Positions 55,529 to 64,000 of a stretch of DNA of 64,000 nt are shown in pieces. Made by a program: the position numbers and the translations under genes. The DNA comes from Blepharisma stoltei (lineage: Eukaryota > Ciliophora > Heterotrichea > Heterotrichida > Blepharismidae). The DNA lies in contig CAJZBQ010000057.1 in NCBI GenBank assembly GCA_914767885.1, forward strand, positions 310,001 through 374,000, given 5' to 3'. A model generated the notes under the pieces. The model had not been told where the DNA came from. It did no database searches and saw only the letters and a program-made list of their open reading frames with translations. Each line of letters starts with the position of its first letter. Position 1 is the stretch's first letter.

Positions 55529-56950
55529 ATGGAGTATAAACTTGAAAATCGATCTCTGTCATCTTCAACAATTAAAAAGAAGCCAAAAACGCCTAAAGAC
55601 ATAACACAGCTCACTCGGAGCACTGAATCACGTAGAAAGTTACTCCGAAACGTATCTATGCCGACAGTTATTAACTTAAAAGCGAAAAGTTTCAAAAAAA
55701 AATCCCCGAATAACATCTCCCATGAAAACATTCCTTTTACAGTTAAGCCTAAATCCCGAGACAACTCCCATTTACTAAACAGCTCTAAAAAAGACTTGAT
55801 TCAGTTCATTCGGGCTCAGCATTTTCCGCTTCCAAACGCAGGAAACTTCACTTTGCGGATAATTGAAAAGCCCAAACTATTGATTAAAAACGATAAGAAA
55901 ACCCCGCGTTTGGAAGAAAACAAGCCCAATACGTCACGCGGAAGACTTTCAATTAGGGCTCGGCCGAACTCAAAAGAGAAGGCTAATTTCGTTTTGACGC
56001 AGTCATTGATATCTCCGACCTTTAAAGAAATTAAAAAAGCTATAAGGAAATATGCATCCAAGACAAAAACTGGAAATATTGGTGGAGTCCCGAAAAAAGA
56101 AAACCAGGATGCATGGTTGGTTCGCTCAGATTTTGCTAATACACACAATCAGTTTCTATTATCTGTCATGGACGGGCATGGGATTTTTGGGCATAAGGTG
56201 TCCGCTTTTGTAAAAAAGACTTTGCCTTTGAGGATTGAAGGATTCATTCCTTCTGAAGGTAATTGATATTTAGTCACTACAAAAAACGTGCTGACATCTG
56301 AAGATATCAGCAAAATTAAGCATGCAATGGCAGAAGGGTATTTGAAAGTCTCTGAAGATTTAGTTAATAAAAAGCAGATAGACATCACTTATTCAGGAAG
56401 CACTGCAGTGTCTGTCTTAATTAGAGGTGACTTATGCATATGTGCAAATGTAGGAGACTCAAGGGCAGTCATTGGAAGATTTGATGGGATAAAATGAAGC
56501 GCAATGCCGTTATCAAGAGATCATAAGCCAAATGACCCACTAGAGCAGTTGAGGATTGTGAAATGCGGAGGAAGAGTTGAACCTTATGTAGAAGAAAGCG
56601 GCCGTTTTGTAGGGCCACATAGAGTTTGAATGAAAAATGAGCAAGTTCCAGGACTTGCTATGAGCAGAGCGCTAGGAGATTTTGTAGCTTCACAAGTAGG
56701 GGTTATTGCGGAGCCAGAAATAATCGAGCATAGGCTGACAGAAGCTGATAAATTTATTATTATTGCTTCGGATGGAATTTGGGAATTTTTAAGTAGCCAA
56801 GACTGTGTAAATATCGTGGCTAGCTATTTCCAGCTTGACGATGCAGAAGGTGCATGTGCGAGGCTTACTGAAGAATCTGAAATTGCATGAAAAAAGCATG
56901 ATGATGTGACTGACGACATCACAGTCATCGTTGCTTTCCTAAACACATAA
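55529..56950 (+). CDS. PP2C-type protein phosphatase
   Basis: 473 residues with four TGA-Trp codons. The basic N-terminal extension (~160 residues) is Lys/Ser/Pro-rich. The PPM/PP2C domain then shows all metal motifs: KKENQDAW, VMDGHGIFGH, SGSTAVSVLI, ANVGDSRAVIG, SRDHKP, AMSRALGD, IIASDGIWEFLS, DDVTDDITVIV. Mn/Mg-dependent Ser/Thr phosphatase, likely active. Kinases or substrates cannot be inferred. No transposon interrupts it. Confidence 0.95.
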
Positions 56951-57038
56951 GTTGAGATTGAGATGCTCAATATCTATTTGAAATGTATAAAATAAATTAA
57001 AATAGCCCTAGAGTTAATACTAAGAATGAGATTACTCA

Positions 57039-57450
57039 TTAAGTGAATTTAGGCTGATATCACTGGATAGAAGCTCTCATCTGAATTTCACATACGCCAA
57101 GACCATCTTTAATGCTAAATCTGCAATATCCAGATTCTCTCCAACTATCGCCCCATGAATTCTAAACTATATATTCACTTCTAGCTGAATAAATTAATAC
57201 TATAATACTTAAAATATTAGTCTTTATATGAAAACAATATCTCCCTTGATCACATTCTTAAGAGTGTGTGCTCTAGATGATCCATTGTCTCATAATATGG
57301 AGGAGCAGCGTAATTATTATAGCCAACTGCAAGAACGCCAAGATTAAGTCTCGTTGAGCACAACTTGGTGATTAACCCGCTTTTATAGAACTGCCAAGCA
57401 AATAAGTTCTCATCAACTGCTACTGAAACTGGAGTTATTTCTGTTTTTTA
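57039..57450 (-). pseudogene. Remnant of a papain-family (C1A) cysteine protease C-terminus
   Basis: Minus strand reads PVSVAVDENLFAWQFYKSG then LNLGVLAVGYNNYA, a short gap, then NSWGDSWRESGYCRF and GVCEIQ. This is the order of the C-terminal lobe of cathepsin L-like proteases (PVSVAVDA, LNHAVLAVGYG, KNSWG..WGE.GY). The catalytic His is replaced (NLG instead of NHA/NHG), a TAG sits where K precedes NSWG, and no N-terminal domain is seen. The TAG and missing catalytic Cys domain make it a relic, unless more excised DNA hides the rest. Confidence 0.7.
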
Positions 57451-57540
57451 CTTTATAGTTAAATATTTAGACTTAATTTTCTAACAGATATAATTTGGCA
57501 TTCAATCTCGTCATAAGGTCAATAGCTGCATAATCACTTA

Positions 57541-57847
57541 CTCCCTCCCTCCTTGAGCGAACAAAACCATTAGAAAAATCCCTATTTTGTGCCCAAAAAC
57601 CCACCCTCCGTGAGCAAACAAAAAAATTTTTTGATATATATGTGATAATTATTATCATGAAATCTCTAGCTAATTCTGTTTAATTCTAAACAAATTGCGT
57701 TTTAAAATATAAATTTTACAAATTAAATTAATATTTTGCTCCGAAGTGGGATTTTTTAAATTTTGAAAAAATAAAATTTTGTAAAAAAAAATAACCCCCT
57801 CCATGAGTGAATAAGGTTTTTTGTTTGCTCACGGAAGGAGGGGGTTA
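57541..57847. mobile_element. 307-bp MITE, CCTCCGTGAGCGAAC family, inverted
   Basis: TTA at 57538-57540 and 57845-57847. Ends CTCCCTCCCTCCTTGAGCG and GCTCACGGAAGGAGGGGG. Same body as 7766-8092. It lies next to the protease relic; the following 57848-58070 spacer is AT-rich. Confidence 0.82.
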
Positions 57848-58070
57848 GAATTTAAACAATGCTCAAGATTATATTTAATTAAAAAAGAATGATCACTTAA
57901 AATTATATGACAATCCATTAAAAAAAAATAATAATAATATATTCAAATTAACAATCAAAATTTTTTTAAAGATTAGGAAAATATATTGCTCCCTTTACCA
58001 TTATTTTAATCTGAGTTTCAAAAGTGTTTGACATATAGGATAATGGCAGCAATATATACAGCATAACACA

Positions 58071-61000
58071 TTAGATAATAGCACACTTTTTTTTATGTTC
58101 TGATTTTTGTTTTTCTTCATAAATTTGTAAAAGCTCACAGATCTTTATCCTATTATTCATTTCAGCAAGCATTAAAGCAGTACTTCCATTATTATTTGTT
58201 ATAGAAGTAGATACCCCTCAATCAATTAGCTGCATTACGGCTTTTTCGTGTCCATTAGCTGAAGCTGAGTGTAGAGCTGTGTATCCACGAAAATCCTGGA
58301 CGTTAATTTGCGCTCCATTTTTATAAAAAAATTCCATCATTTCTACGTCTCCATATTCAGCAGCACTTATAAACAGGGGAGTTTCATGCTCACAAACACT
58401 ATTTAGGTCAAATCCTTGCTCCAAAAGATATTCTAACATTTTTTTGCAGCCTTTATTATGATTATAAGCTAAACACACTATACTTTTATAAAGGCAGCAA
58501 AAATTTGTAGATTTATTTTGTACTACTAGCTCTTTTTCTTTTTCTTTTATTCCCCAAAGAATCAAATTTTGTAATAGGCTGGACGCTCCTTTTAGATTAT
58601 TGTTGCTTAAATAATATCTAAGCCCGTCGTAAACTCAATCAAATGGAAATTCGTCCAAACTAAAATTGCCTGAAGTAAAAGCATAATCAAGGATTTTCAG
58701 GTGAGGAGAGTTAGGCCGACTGTTGTAGCTAGGTCTACGATTTTGTAGTGATAGCTAGATCACCTCAAAATGGCGCGACATAGGTATTGGAAATTTTTAA
58801 AAATTTCCAATTAAATCACAGCCTCTTTATTAGAGCCAGCCTATCCCAATAGGGGGTATCGACTTATGCCGACTCACCAAAAAATATAGAGATAGGCCGG
58901 ATGCGAAAATTTGGTATAGTGTTAGACCAGAAATTTTTTTTTTTTTTGGCAATAGATTTAGGCCGTATTTTTAAAATTTTATTTTTAGCACTAGACTTAG
59001 ACCGAAAAAAATACAGTCGTGTTATGCCGATTATATATGTTATTTTTTCAGATAAATTAATTTAATAAAATATAGTAAGAATATTGTAAGAATATTGTAT
59101 GAATATATGAAATAATCCTTAAGCCTTAATCTATATGATATAAAACTCGTTTAAAAAATAATATTGCTACGATTAATAAAATAAATTTATTCCATTAGAT
59201 GATCCAAGTCTTGATCTACAAATGATGGAAGCACCCATCGTCTTGAGGTATTGTCCAGAATATAATTATTAGTATTATGTAGAAATCAGTTATTGCACAG
59301 AATAAACTTTAAAGTAATGACTTTTCACTGCAAAAATTGCTCTAACCTGATTATACCTTAAGTATTTCTGCCTAACCCTCCTGAAATTTTTCCTAGTTTA
59401 TTGGGTTTCGGCCTAAAACTACTGCAACAAAAAAAAATATTCGGCCTATGTCTAATTATTTTTGACTAGCCGACCTAAGCCGATACCCCCCGATTCCTCC
59501 CTGCCGGCATAGGCCGGCTTGATAAAAAAAATATGGAATGTTTTAAAAATTTCCAATACCTTGTCGCTAAATTTTAATCAAAAAAAGCTATTGCTACAAA
59601 ATAATAGACATAACTTTGCAGGTCGGCCTAACCCTAACATAAAGATTGAGACAGGCCGACCTACGAAGTTATGTCTATTTTTTTGTAGTGATAGTTTTTT
59701 TTTACTAAAATTTAGCGACATAGGTATTGGAAATTTTTAAAAATTTCCAATATTTATCAGAGCCGGCCAATGCCGACAGGGAGGAATCGGGGGTATCGGC
59801 TTATGCCGGATCACAAAAAATAAATAGAGATAGCCGGATGCAAACATTTCGTATAGTGTTAGGCCGAAAAGTTTTTTTTTTTTATTCACAATAGATTTAG
59901 GCCGAGAAAAAAAAAAATTTTTTTTTGGCGAGTTAGGGAAGAAGAATTAAGGAAAAAATTATATATAAAATCGGCCTAACCCTATTAAAACTTTTTTACT
60001 TTTTTTTCGCCTAAAAAAAAAAAAAATAATTTTCGGCCTAACACTATACCAAATTTCTGCATCCGGCCTATCTCTATATTTTTTGGTCTATCTGGCCTAA
60101 GTCGATTACCCCCGATTCCTCCCTGTCCACATAGGCCGGCTCTGATAAAAATCTTGGAAATTTTTTAAAAATTTCCAATACCTATGTCGCCCATTTTGAG
60201 GTGATCTAGCTGTCACTACAAAATCGTAGACTAAGTTACAACAGTCGGCCTAACCCTCCTCACCCAGGATTTTCGGATGGAAAATAAGGGGATTCAAATG
60301 TTCGGACTTATAGGAGCCTTTGCACTTCCAAAACGCAAATTTTTTGTGAATTAAATAAGAAAACAGTTTAATATCTTCATTTTCAATAGCTATGCAATAA
60401 GGAGTGCATTCAGCGAAATTGTCAAAAAAATCTATCTTATGAACGCCATCATCAACTAAAATATCTAATATTGAAAAATCTTGGGTTTCACATGTCACTT
60501 TTGCTGCTCATGTTATAGCTACAAGTCAATAATTGTATGAATAAACATTCATTATGTCGGAATTATTCCTAAAATAGTATCCTGTATATCAAATATTGCA
60601 ACCAGACTTCATCAGAAGTCTCACCAACCGTATCATATTTTTGGCAATGACCGCACAAAAGAATTCATGGGATAAGTTTGCTCCGCTCTTTATAATTATT
60701 CTGATTATTTTCTCCAGCAACTCCACATCTATACTTAACTCAGTAAGCCGAATCAACGGATTTGCTCATTCTTGGTTTACCTCAAATTTAAATTCATATA
60801 AATTTACATCTCCACCATATTTTAGTCACTCCTCGAGCTTGCTTGTGTTTGCTTCCTCAATGACATCTCTTAAGATTTCGCCAAGATTCTGAGTAACTAC
60901 TCTTATACCTTTATTTCTTATCACATCTACAACGCTATTTTGCTCTTCAAGTGATATAAACAAAGTCTTCAGGTTTGATGATAAAATGCAATTAAGGGCT

Positions 61001-62443
61001 TCTGAATCTTTTTCAATATCTTTAAGATATGGGGAATTGCTTACTCCACCGCTACATGAACTAACAAATAAATTTTGTTCGTTCATGGAGAGGGGTTAAA
61101 TTTTTTTCATTCCAATTTGCAAAAACTGTAAAGAAAATATTTATTTAATTTGTAAAAATTATATTTTAAAATGAAAGCTGTTTAAAATTAAACAGAATTA
61201 GGAAGAGATTTCGCTATAATAATTATCACTCATATATCGAAATCTTTTTCATAATTTTTTTTTTCGCTCGCGATGAGTTTTTGGGTAAAAAAAGGGATTT
61301 TTCTAACCGTTTTGTTCACTCATGGAGGGAAGGGTTAAATCTAAGAATTCTAACCTTTTATATCCTGAAATTATCAAGGCTACATCTTTTGCTGTTGCAG
61401 CGGTATTACCAGCGTACAATCTTTTTAGATTGGGGTTAGGCTAAGAGAGGTTATTAAAGTCAGGCGTTAGTATATTGGTTACGCAGTCATCAAAGATCTT
61501 CCCTAAGGGAGGTTTATCCGCTTTTTAACTCCAGCCTAGAGGGTCTTTACAGCTGGATGCATTTCCGGTACCTTCTCCTCCTTGCCTTTTTAGTCTTGAG
61601 TGCTTACGGATTTCTGTGTGGCCTTGCTACGGGTGATTGGAGTAGTTTGATTGCAAGAATCAACTCCTTGTAGCCTATTGGATGCCGACGTCAGCTAGGA
61701 AACAGACTAATCCCTTGTGGCCTGAGCGAAATCTCCAGTTTCTTGGTAGAGGAATGACCATGAGTCCTCGGATCCAAAGGACTTTTTGAGCATGTCCATT
61801 TCAACTACAAAAAAGCAGTCAAAACCTACCCAAATACACATTATTTAGTTCTGTGCTTGGAGTCCATCTCGGTTCGCCGTGTGGCCTTAAGGCCTGGATT
61901 GTTGCACCAAGATGGTAGGCTTCACGTGTCGCAATTTTTGTATTTTTTTAGATTAGGGAAAAGCTCTAAAATGGTTTTATAATTGCTACACACCATGAAT
62001 TTATAAGTATCTTTGTCATAATACCCACGCTTTAAATTTGTGATCCTCAATTCTTCAACGTTATAGAATGAATTTTCATTTCCATATTTCTTCTTCTTGC
62101 TGCAGATTATATCGACTCACAATGCAAAGTCCGAAACATTGCAGCTAGATAAGTTCAGGATTTTGGGCTGTGAAACATTTATGACTTCAATAAAACTTTT
62201 TGAAGGAAACAAGCAAGAGCCTTGAAAATTTAGCTCGTATAGTCTCCATTGTGATAAAAATTTCATCCTGCATTTCCAAAATTTTTTTGTACCCATTTTG
62301 TGGCCTTTTAATGTTCCAAGGTGCAAAGAGTTCTTCATGGCCCGATACCATTCTTTGCAGACTAAGGATAATAGATAGGCTTCGTTTATAGGACCTACTG
62401 AAGTTAGAATCTCACAAAGCAAATAGTAAGGAATTCTCTTCAT
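58071..62443 (-). CDS. F-box, leucine-rich-repeat and ankyrin-repeat protein, three insertions
   Basis: Removing 1576, 294 and 523 bp gives exactly 660 codons (659 residues) from ATG 62443. An F-box-like start (KRIPYYLLCEILTSVGPINE, LSLVCKEWYRAMK) is followed by LRR segments (ILNLSSCNVSDFAL, VEELRITNL, LFPNLKRLYAGN, LEFLDLSNSPYLKDI, LKTLFISLEEQN). C-terminal ankyrin repeats: TPYCIAIENEDIKLFSYLI, ETPLFISAAEYGDVEMMEFF, GYTALHSASANGHEKAVMQL and GSTALMLAEMNNRIKICELL. F-box proteins feed substrates to SCF ubiquitin ligases, and LRR/ANK parts would bind substrate. Joins are LKRLYAGN, LDLSNSPY and HPKILDYAFTSG. Ends KKKCAII. Confidence 0.82.
58699..60265. mobile_element. 1.57-kb foldback element with 9-bp duplication (MULE-like)
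   Basis: Direct repeat AGGATTTTC (58690-58698, 60266-60274). The ends are long inverted repeats of over 100 bp: left AGGTGAGGAGAGTTAGGCCG, right inverse GGGTGAGGAGGGTTAGGCCG, both continuing into ttttgtagtga and ggtattggaaatttt. The 9-bp duplication plus long TIR is typical of Mutator-like non-autonomous elements. The inside is full of repeated gccgg/ggccta words and a second inner pair of the same ends (about 59,510-59,760). No transposase ORF. Confidence 0.82.
61044..61337. mobile_element. 294-bp MITE/IES in the F-box gene
   Basis: TTA at 61041-61043 and 61335-61337. Diverged ends CTCCACCGCTACATGAAC and GTTCACTCATGGAGGGAAGG, body as in the CCTCCGTGAGCGAAC family. An older copy than those in VPS39. 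Removal gives LDLSNSPYLKD. Confidence 0.85.
61436..61943 (-). mobile_element. SINE-like retroposon, family A, 508 bp
   Basis: Duplication CTTTTTAGATTGGGG / TTTTTTAGATTAGGG (61421-61435, 61944-61958). On the minus strand it starts ATACAAAAATTGCGACACG and holds ctaccaagaaactggagatt…, the family A core. Removal joins FPNLK and RLYAGN. Confidence 0.83.
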
Positions 62444-62841
62444 ATTCAAATAATAATTACAAAAATTGTAGGTTACACTTCTTTTAAATTAAAACAAAAT
62501 ATCGTTAAATTTCTATTTTTTTAATTAGCTCAGCTTTAAATTTTATTTATATATAAAAATAAATTCCTATGGAAATAGCGTTGGTACTTAATTTAATCCA
62601 AAATCGGAAATTTACCTATAATTTTTCTACTTAAAGGGCGAGAGTAAATAAATTACTATTTGATAAATTAATTACCTTAAAAAAAAATATTAATTTGCTT
62701 AAAAGATAATCCCTTTAAACTGAAACAGATTTATTATTCAAATTTAAAGGGGAGTTATACAATTTAAAATTTAAAGATTTAAGCTTTATTTAAATTATTT
62801 ATAAATTCATATATTTATTTATATTATTTCCATTAAAACTA
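62444..62841. other. AT-rich spacer
   Basis: About 0.4 kb between the F-box gene start and the kinesin-like gene end. No element ends with a matching duplication could be found. Confidence 0.45.
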
Positions 62842-64000
62842 TTAGAAGATTAAGCAAGCACATGAGCCTCTTTTTACAGTTTGCACTTTGACAGCTGGCG
62901 TATTATCTGCTTGATTCACAATGATAACTTCACCACCACTCCTTTTGGCAAGTTCAGCTTTCAAGGCCCTTATTTCTTCTTCTTTCCTCATCAATTCTTC
63001 TTGTAATGCTGAAGACTTTCCTGGGCTGCTTGCCATTTTTGAAAATCCTTGAGGACTTTTAGGATCAAAAAGCTCAGCACCAAGCTCTTCTTCAATATCT
63101 AAATTTGCCATTCCTGGGTTCAAATTTATCCCTGTCTTAACAATAGCTTTATTCACATTGGCTTTAAGCTTATTTAGCTCTCTTTGCTTCATTTCTTGTG
63201 TGATATCTCCATAAACAGCTATAGCTAGTGCATGATTTAGGAACTTTTCAGCAATTTCTGTAGTCAGATCAATATTGTGAGTTTTCAAATAATTAAAATG
63301 TGGATTTGTGGTAGTCTCCATGCATTTTTCAGTTGAAAACTCTTCTTCAGAGACCATATCAAGCCGATATTTGCAGAAAATTCCTGTACTAAAAGCATCT
63401 GGGACATCTACAGCTTCGCTAATACTAACTGCTAGATTAAGCTGCTTCCCTGCAAGTTCTTTGAGATTGTCAAAATCACTAGGAGAAGCTCCTTCAAGCC
63501 CAGGCTCTACTGCTACCCTTAATGAACCTCTTCTTGATCCTCTGTCATCAATAATAGGAATGAAGTCTTCATCGAGGCTCAATAGGTGATAAATCACGTC
63601 CAAGTACACATAAGCATAGCCAATCAATCTATAAGTGTCTCCCAAACTGTCAAGTTTATCAGAAAATGGGTCATAGCCAATGTCGATTTCAGAAGGGTCT
63701 GCGCCTAAAGAGAGCTGATTGCAAATTTCCTGCATATCCACAAGCCTAGCCTCCAGCTTCTCTAGTGGCCATTTTATTTGGAAATCGTCTGAAAGGCCTG
63801 GGTAGGTAACTCTTATCCTTACCTTAGTACTTGTAAGGCCAGTTCCAACACCTGTGCGGCCTGGATCAGCCTCTCTATATAGTTCAGGCTGGAATAGAGC
63901 ATTTTTTCCTAGTACAACTGCACGCTCATTAGCTTCATTTATTTGCTGAATCGCATTTGTCAGCATTTTTTTAAGCCTTTCAAGAGCGTTTCTTTCTTCT
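62842..64000 (-). CDS. C-terminal part of a kinesin-3-like protein with a CaaX end (partial)
   Basis: The frame is open beyond the window edge (…EERNALERLKKMLTNAIQQI). Visible ~385 residues: a helix, then LGKNALFQPELY, WPLEKLEARLVDMQEICNQ, DPFSDKL…YRLIGYAYVYLDVIYHLL and IIDDRGSRRGSLRVAVEP. This block resembles the region after the FHA domain in KIF1/KIF13-type kinesins (WP..K...RL..M…DPF…LIG.A.VYL…I.D..G...G.L.V.V.P). The motor itself is not in the window. It ends RGSCACLIF; CLIF fits a CaaX prenylation box, predicting membrane attachment. A coiled coil (LQEELMRKEEEIRALKAELA) precedes it. Confidence 0.6.
   Translation of the reverse strand, partial: EERNALERLKKMLTNAIQQINEANERAVVLGKNALFQPELYREADPGRTGVGTGLTSTKVRIRVTYPGLSDDFQIKWPLEKLEARLVDMQEICNQLSLGADPSEIDIGYDPFSDKLDSLGDTYRLIGYAYVYLDVIYHLLSLDEDFIPIIDDRGSRRGSLRVAVEPGLEGASPSDFDNLKELAGKQLNLAVSISEAVDVPDAFSTGIFCKYRLDMVSEEEFSTEKCMETTTNPHFNYLKTHNIDLTTEIAEKFLNHALAIAVYGDITQEMKQRELNKLKANVNKAIVKTGINLNPGMANLDIEEELGAELFDPKSPQGFSKMASSPGKSSALQEELMRKEEEIRALKAELAKRSGGEVIIVNQADNTPAVKVQTVKRGSCACLIF

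Noticed and set aside
58699-60265. CRISPR-like or satellite array because of many short repeats
   Set aside because: The repeats are inverted and irregular, and the block is bounded by a 9-bp target duplication. It is a foldback transposon.

Overview
The window looks like germline (micronuclear) DNA of a heterotrich ciliate close to Blepharisma. Three things in the sequence point there. (1) Many conserved proteins read through in-frame TGA at positions where relatives or in-window paralogues have Trp, and they end at TAA or TAG, so TGA is a sense codon for Trp. (2) Two coding regions contain spliceosomal-type introns of only 15 and 16 nt. (3) At least 23 segments interrupt otherwise normal genes, and deleting each segment with one copy of its flanking direct repeat restores one open frame. 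These behave like internal eliminated sequences (IESs) that are removed in the somatic nucleus. The genus assignment is inference from known Blepharisma features; I could not search a database.

Layout. 1-2.4 kb: tail of an unknown gene and a CBM20 starch-binding protein. 3.3-7.7 kb: an IQ-motif protein and a basic coiled-coil protein, minus strand. 8.5-11.1 kb: PPIL2-type U-box cyclophilin, convergent with a CIA30-domain protein. 11.3-14.7 kb: an AGBL/Nna1-type carboxypeptidase. 16-20.4 kb: three tandem polytopic membrane proteins. 20.4-28.2 kb: NOM1, then two otubain-like/LIM paralogues with a decayed NOM1 fragment between them. 28.5-38.3 kb: an unknown protein, an SDR reductase, two short zinc-binding proteins, a B-box/RRM protein, two tail-anchored SNARE-like proteins, a secreted Cys-rich protein and a small membrane protein. 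38.6-51.4 kb: a duplicated orphan gene and five tandem GH1 beta-glucosidase-like secreted enzymes plus a truncated sixth. 51.7-57 kb: VPS39, an XK-related-like membrane protein and a PP2C phosphatase. 57-64 kb: a papain-family remnant, an F-box/LRR/ankyrin protein, and the C-terminal part of a kinesin-3-like protein with a CaaX end.

The interrupting DNA falls into distinct classes. AT-rich MITEs have CTCCC-type terminal inverted repeats and TNA (TAA/TTA/TGA) duplications. Shorter TA-flanked segments occur. GC-rich SINE-like retroposons (at least three families, A, B and C) have 9-17 bp target-site duplications. A 1.57-kb foldback element has a 9-bp duplication. One F-box gene carries three of these classes at once. 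After removal the paralogues match in length: the five GH1 proteins are 520-526 residues and the three membrane proteins 270-278 residues. This is the strongest internal support for the model.

The genes do not form one pathway. They are a compact housekeeping gene set (for example 24 bp between divergent genes, 1 bp between convergent ones) mixed with recent tandem families. The main biology here is how a transposon-loaded germline stays readable through precise DNA elimination.
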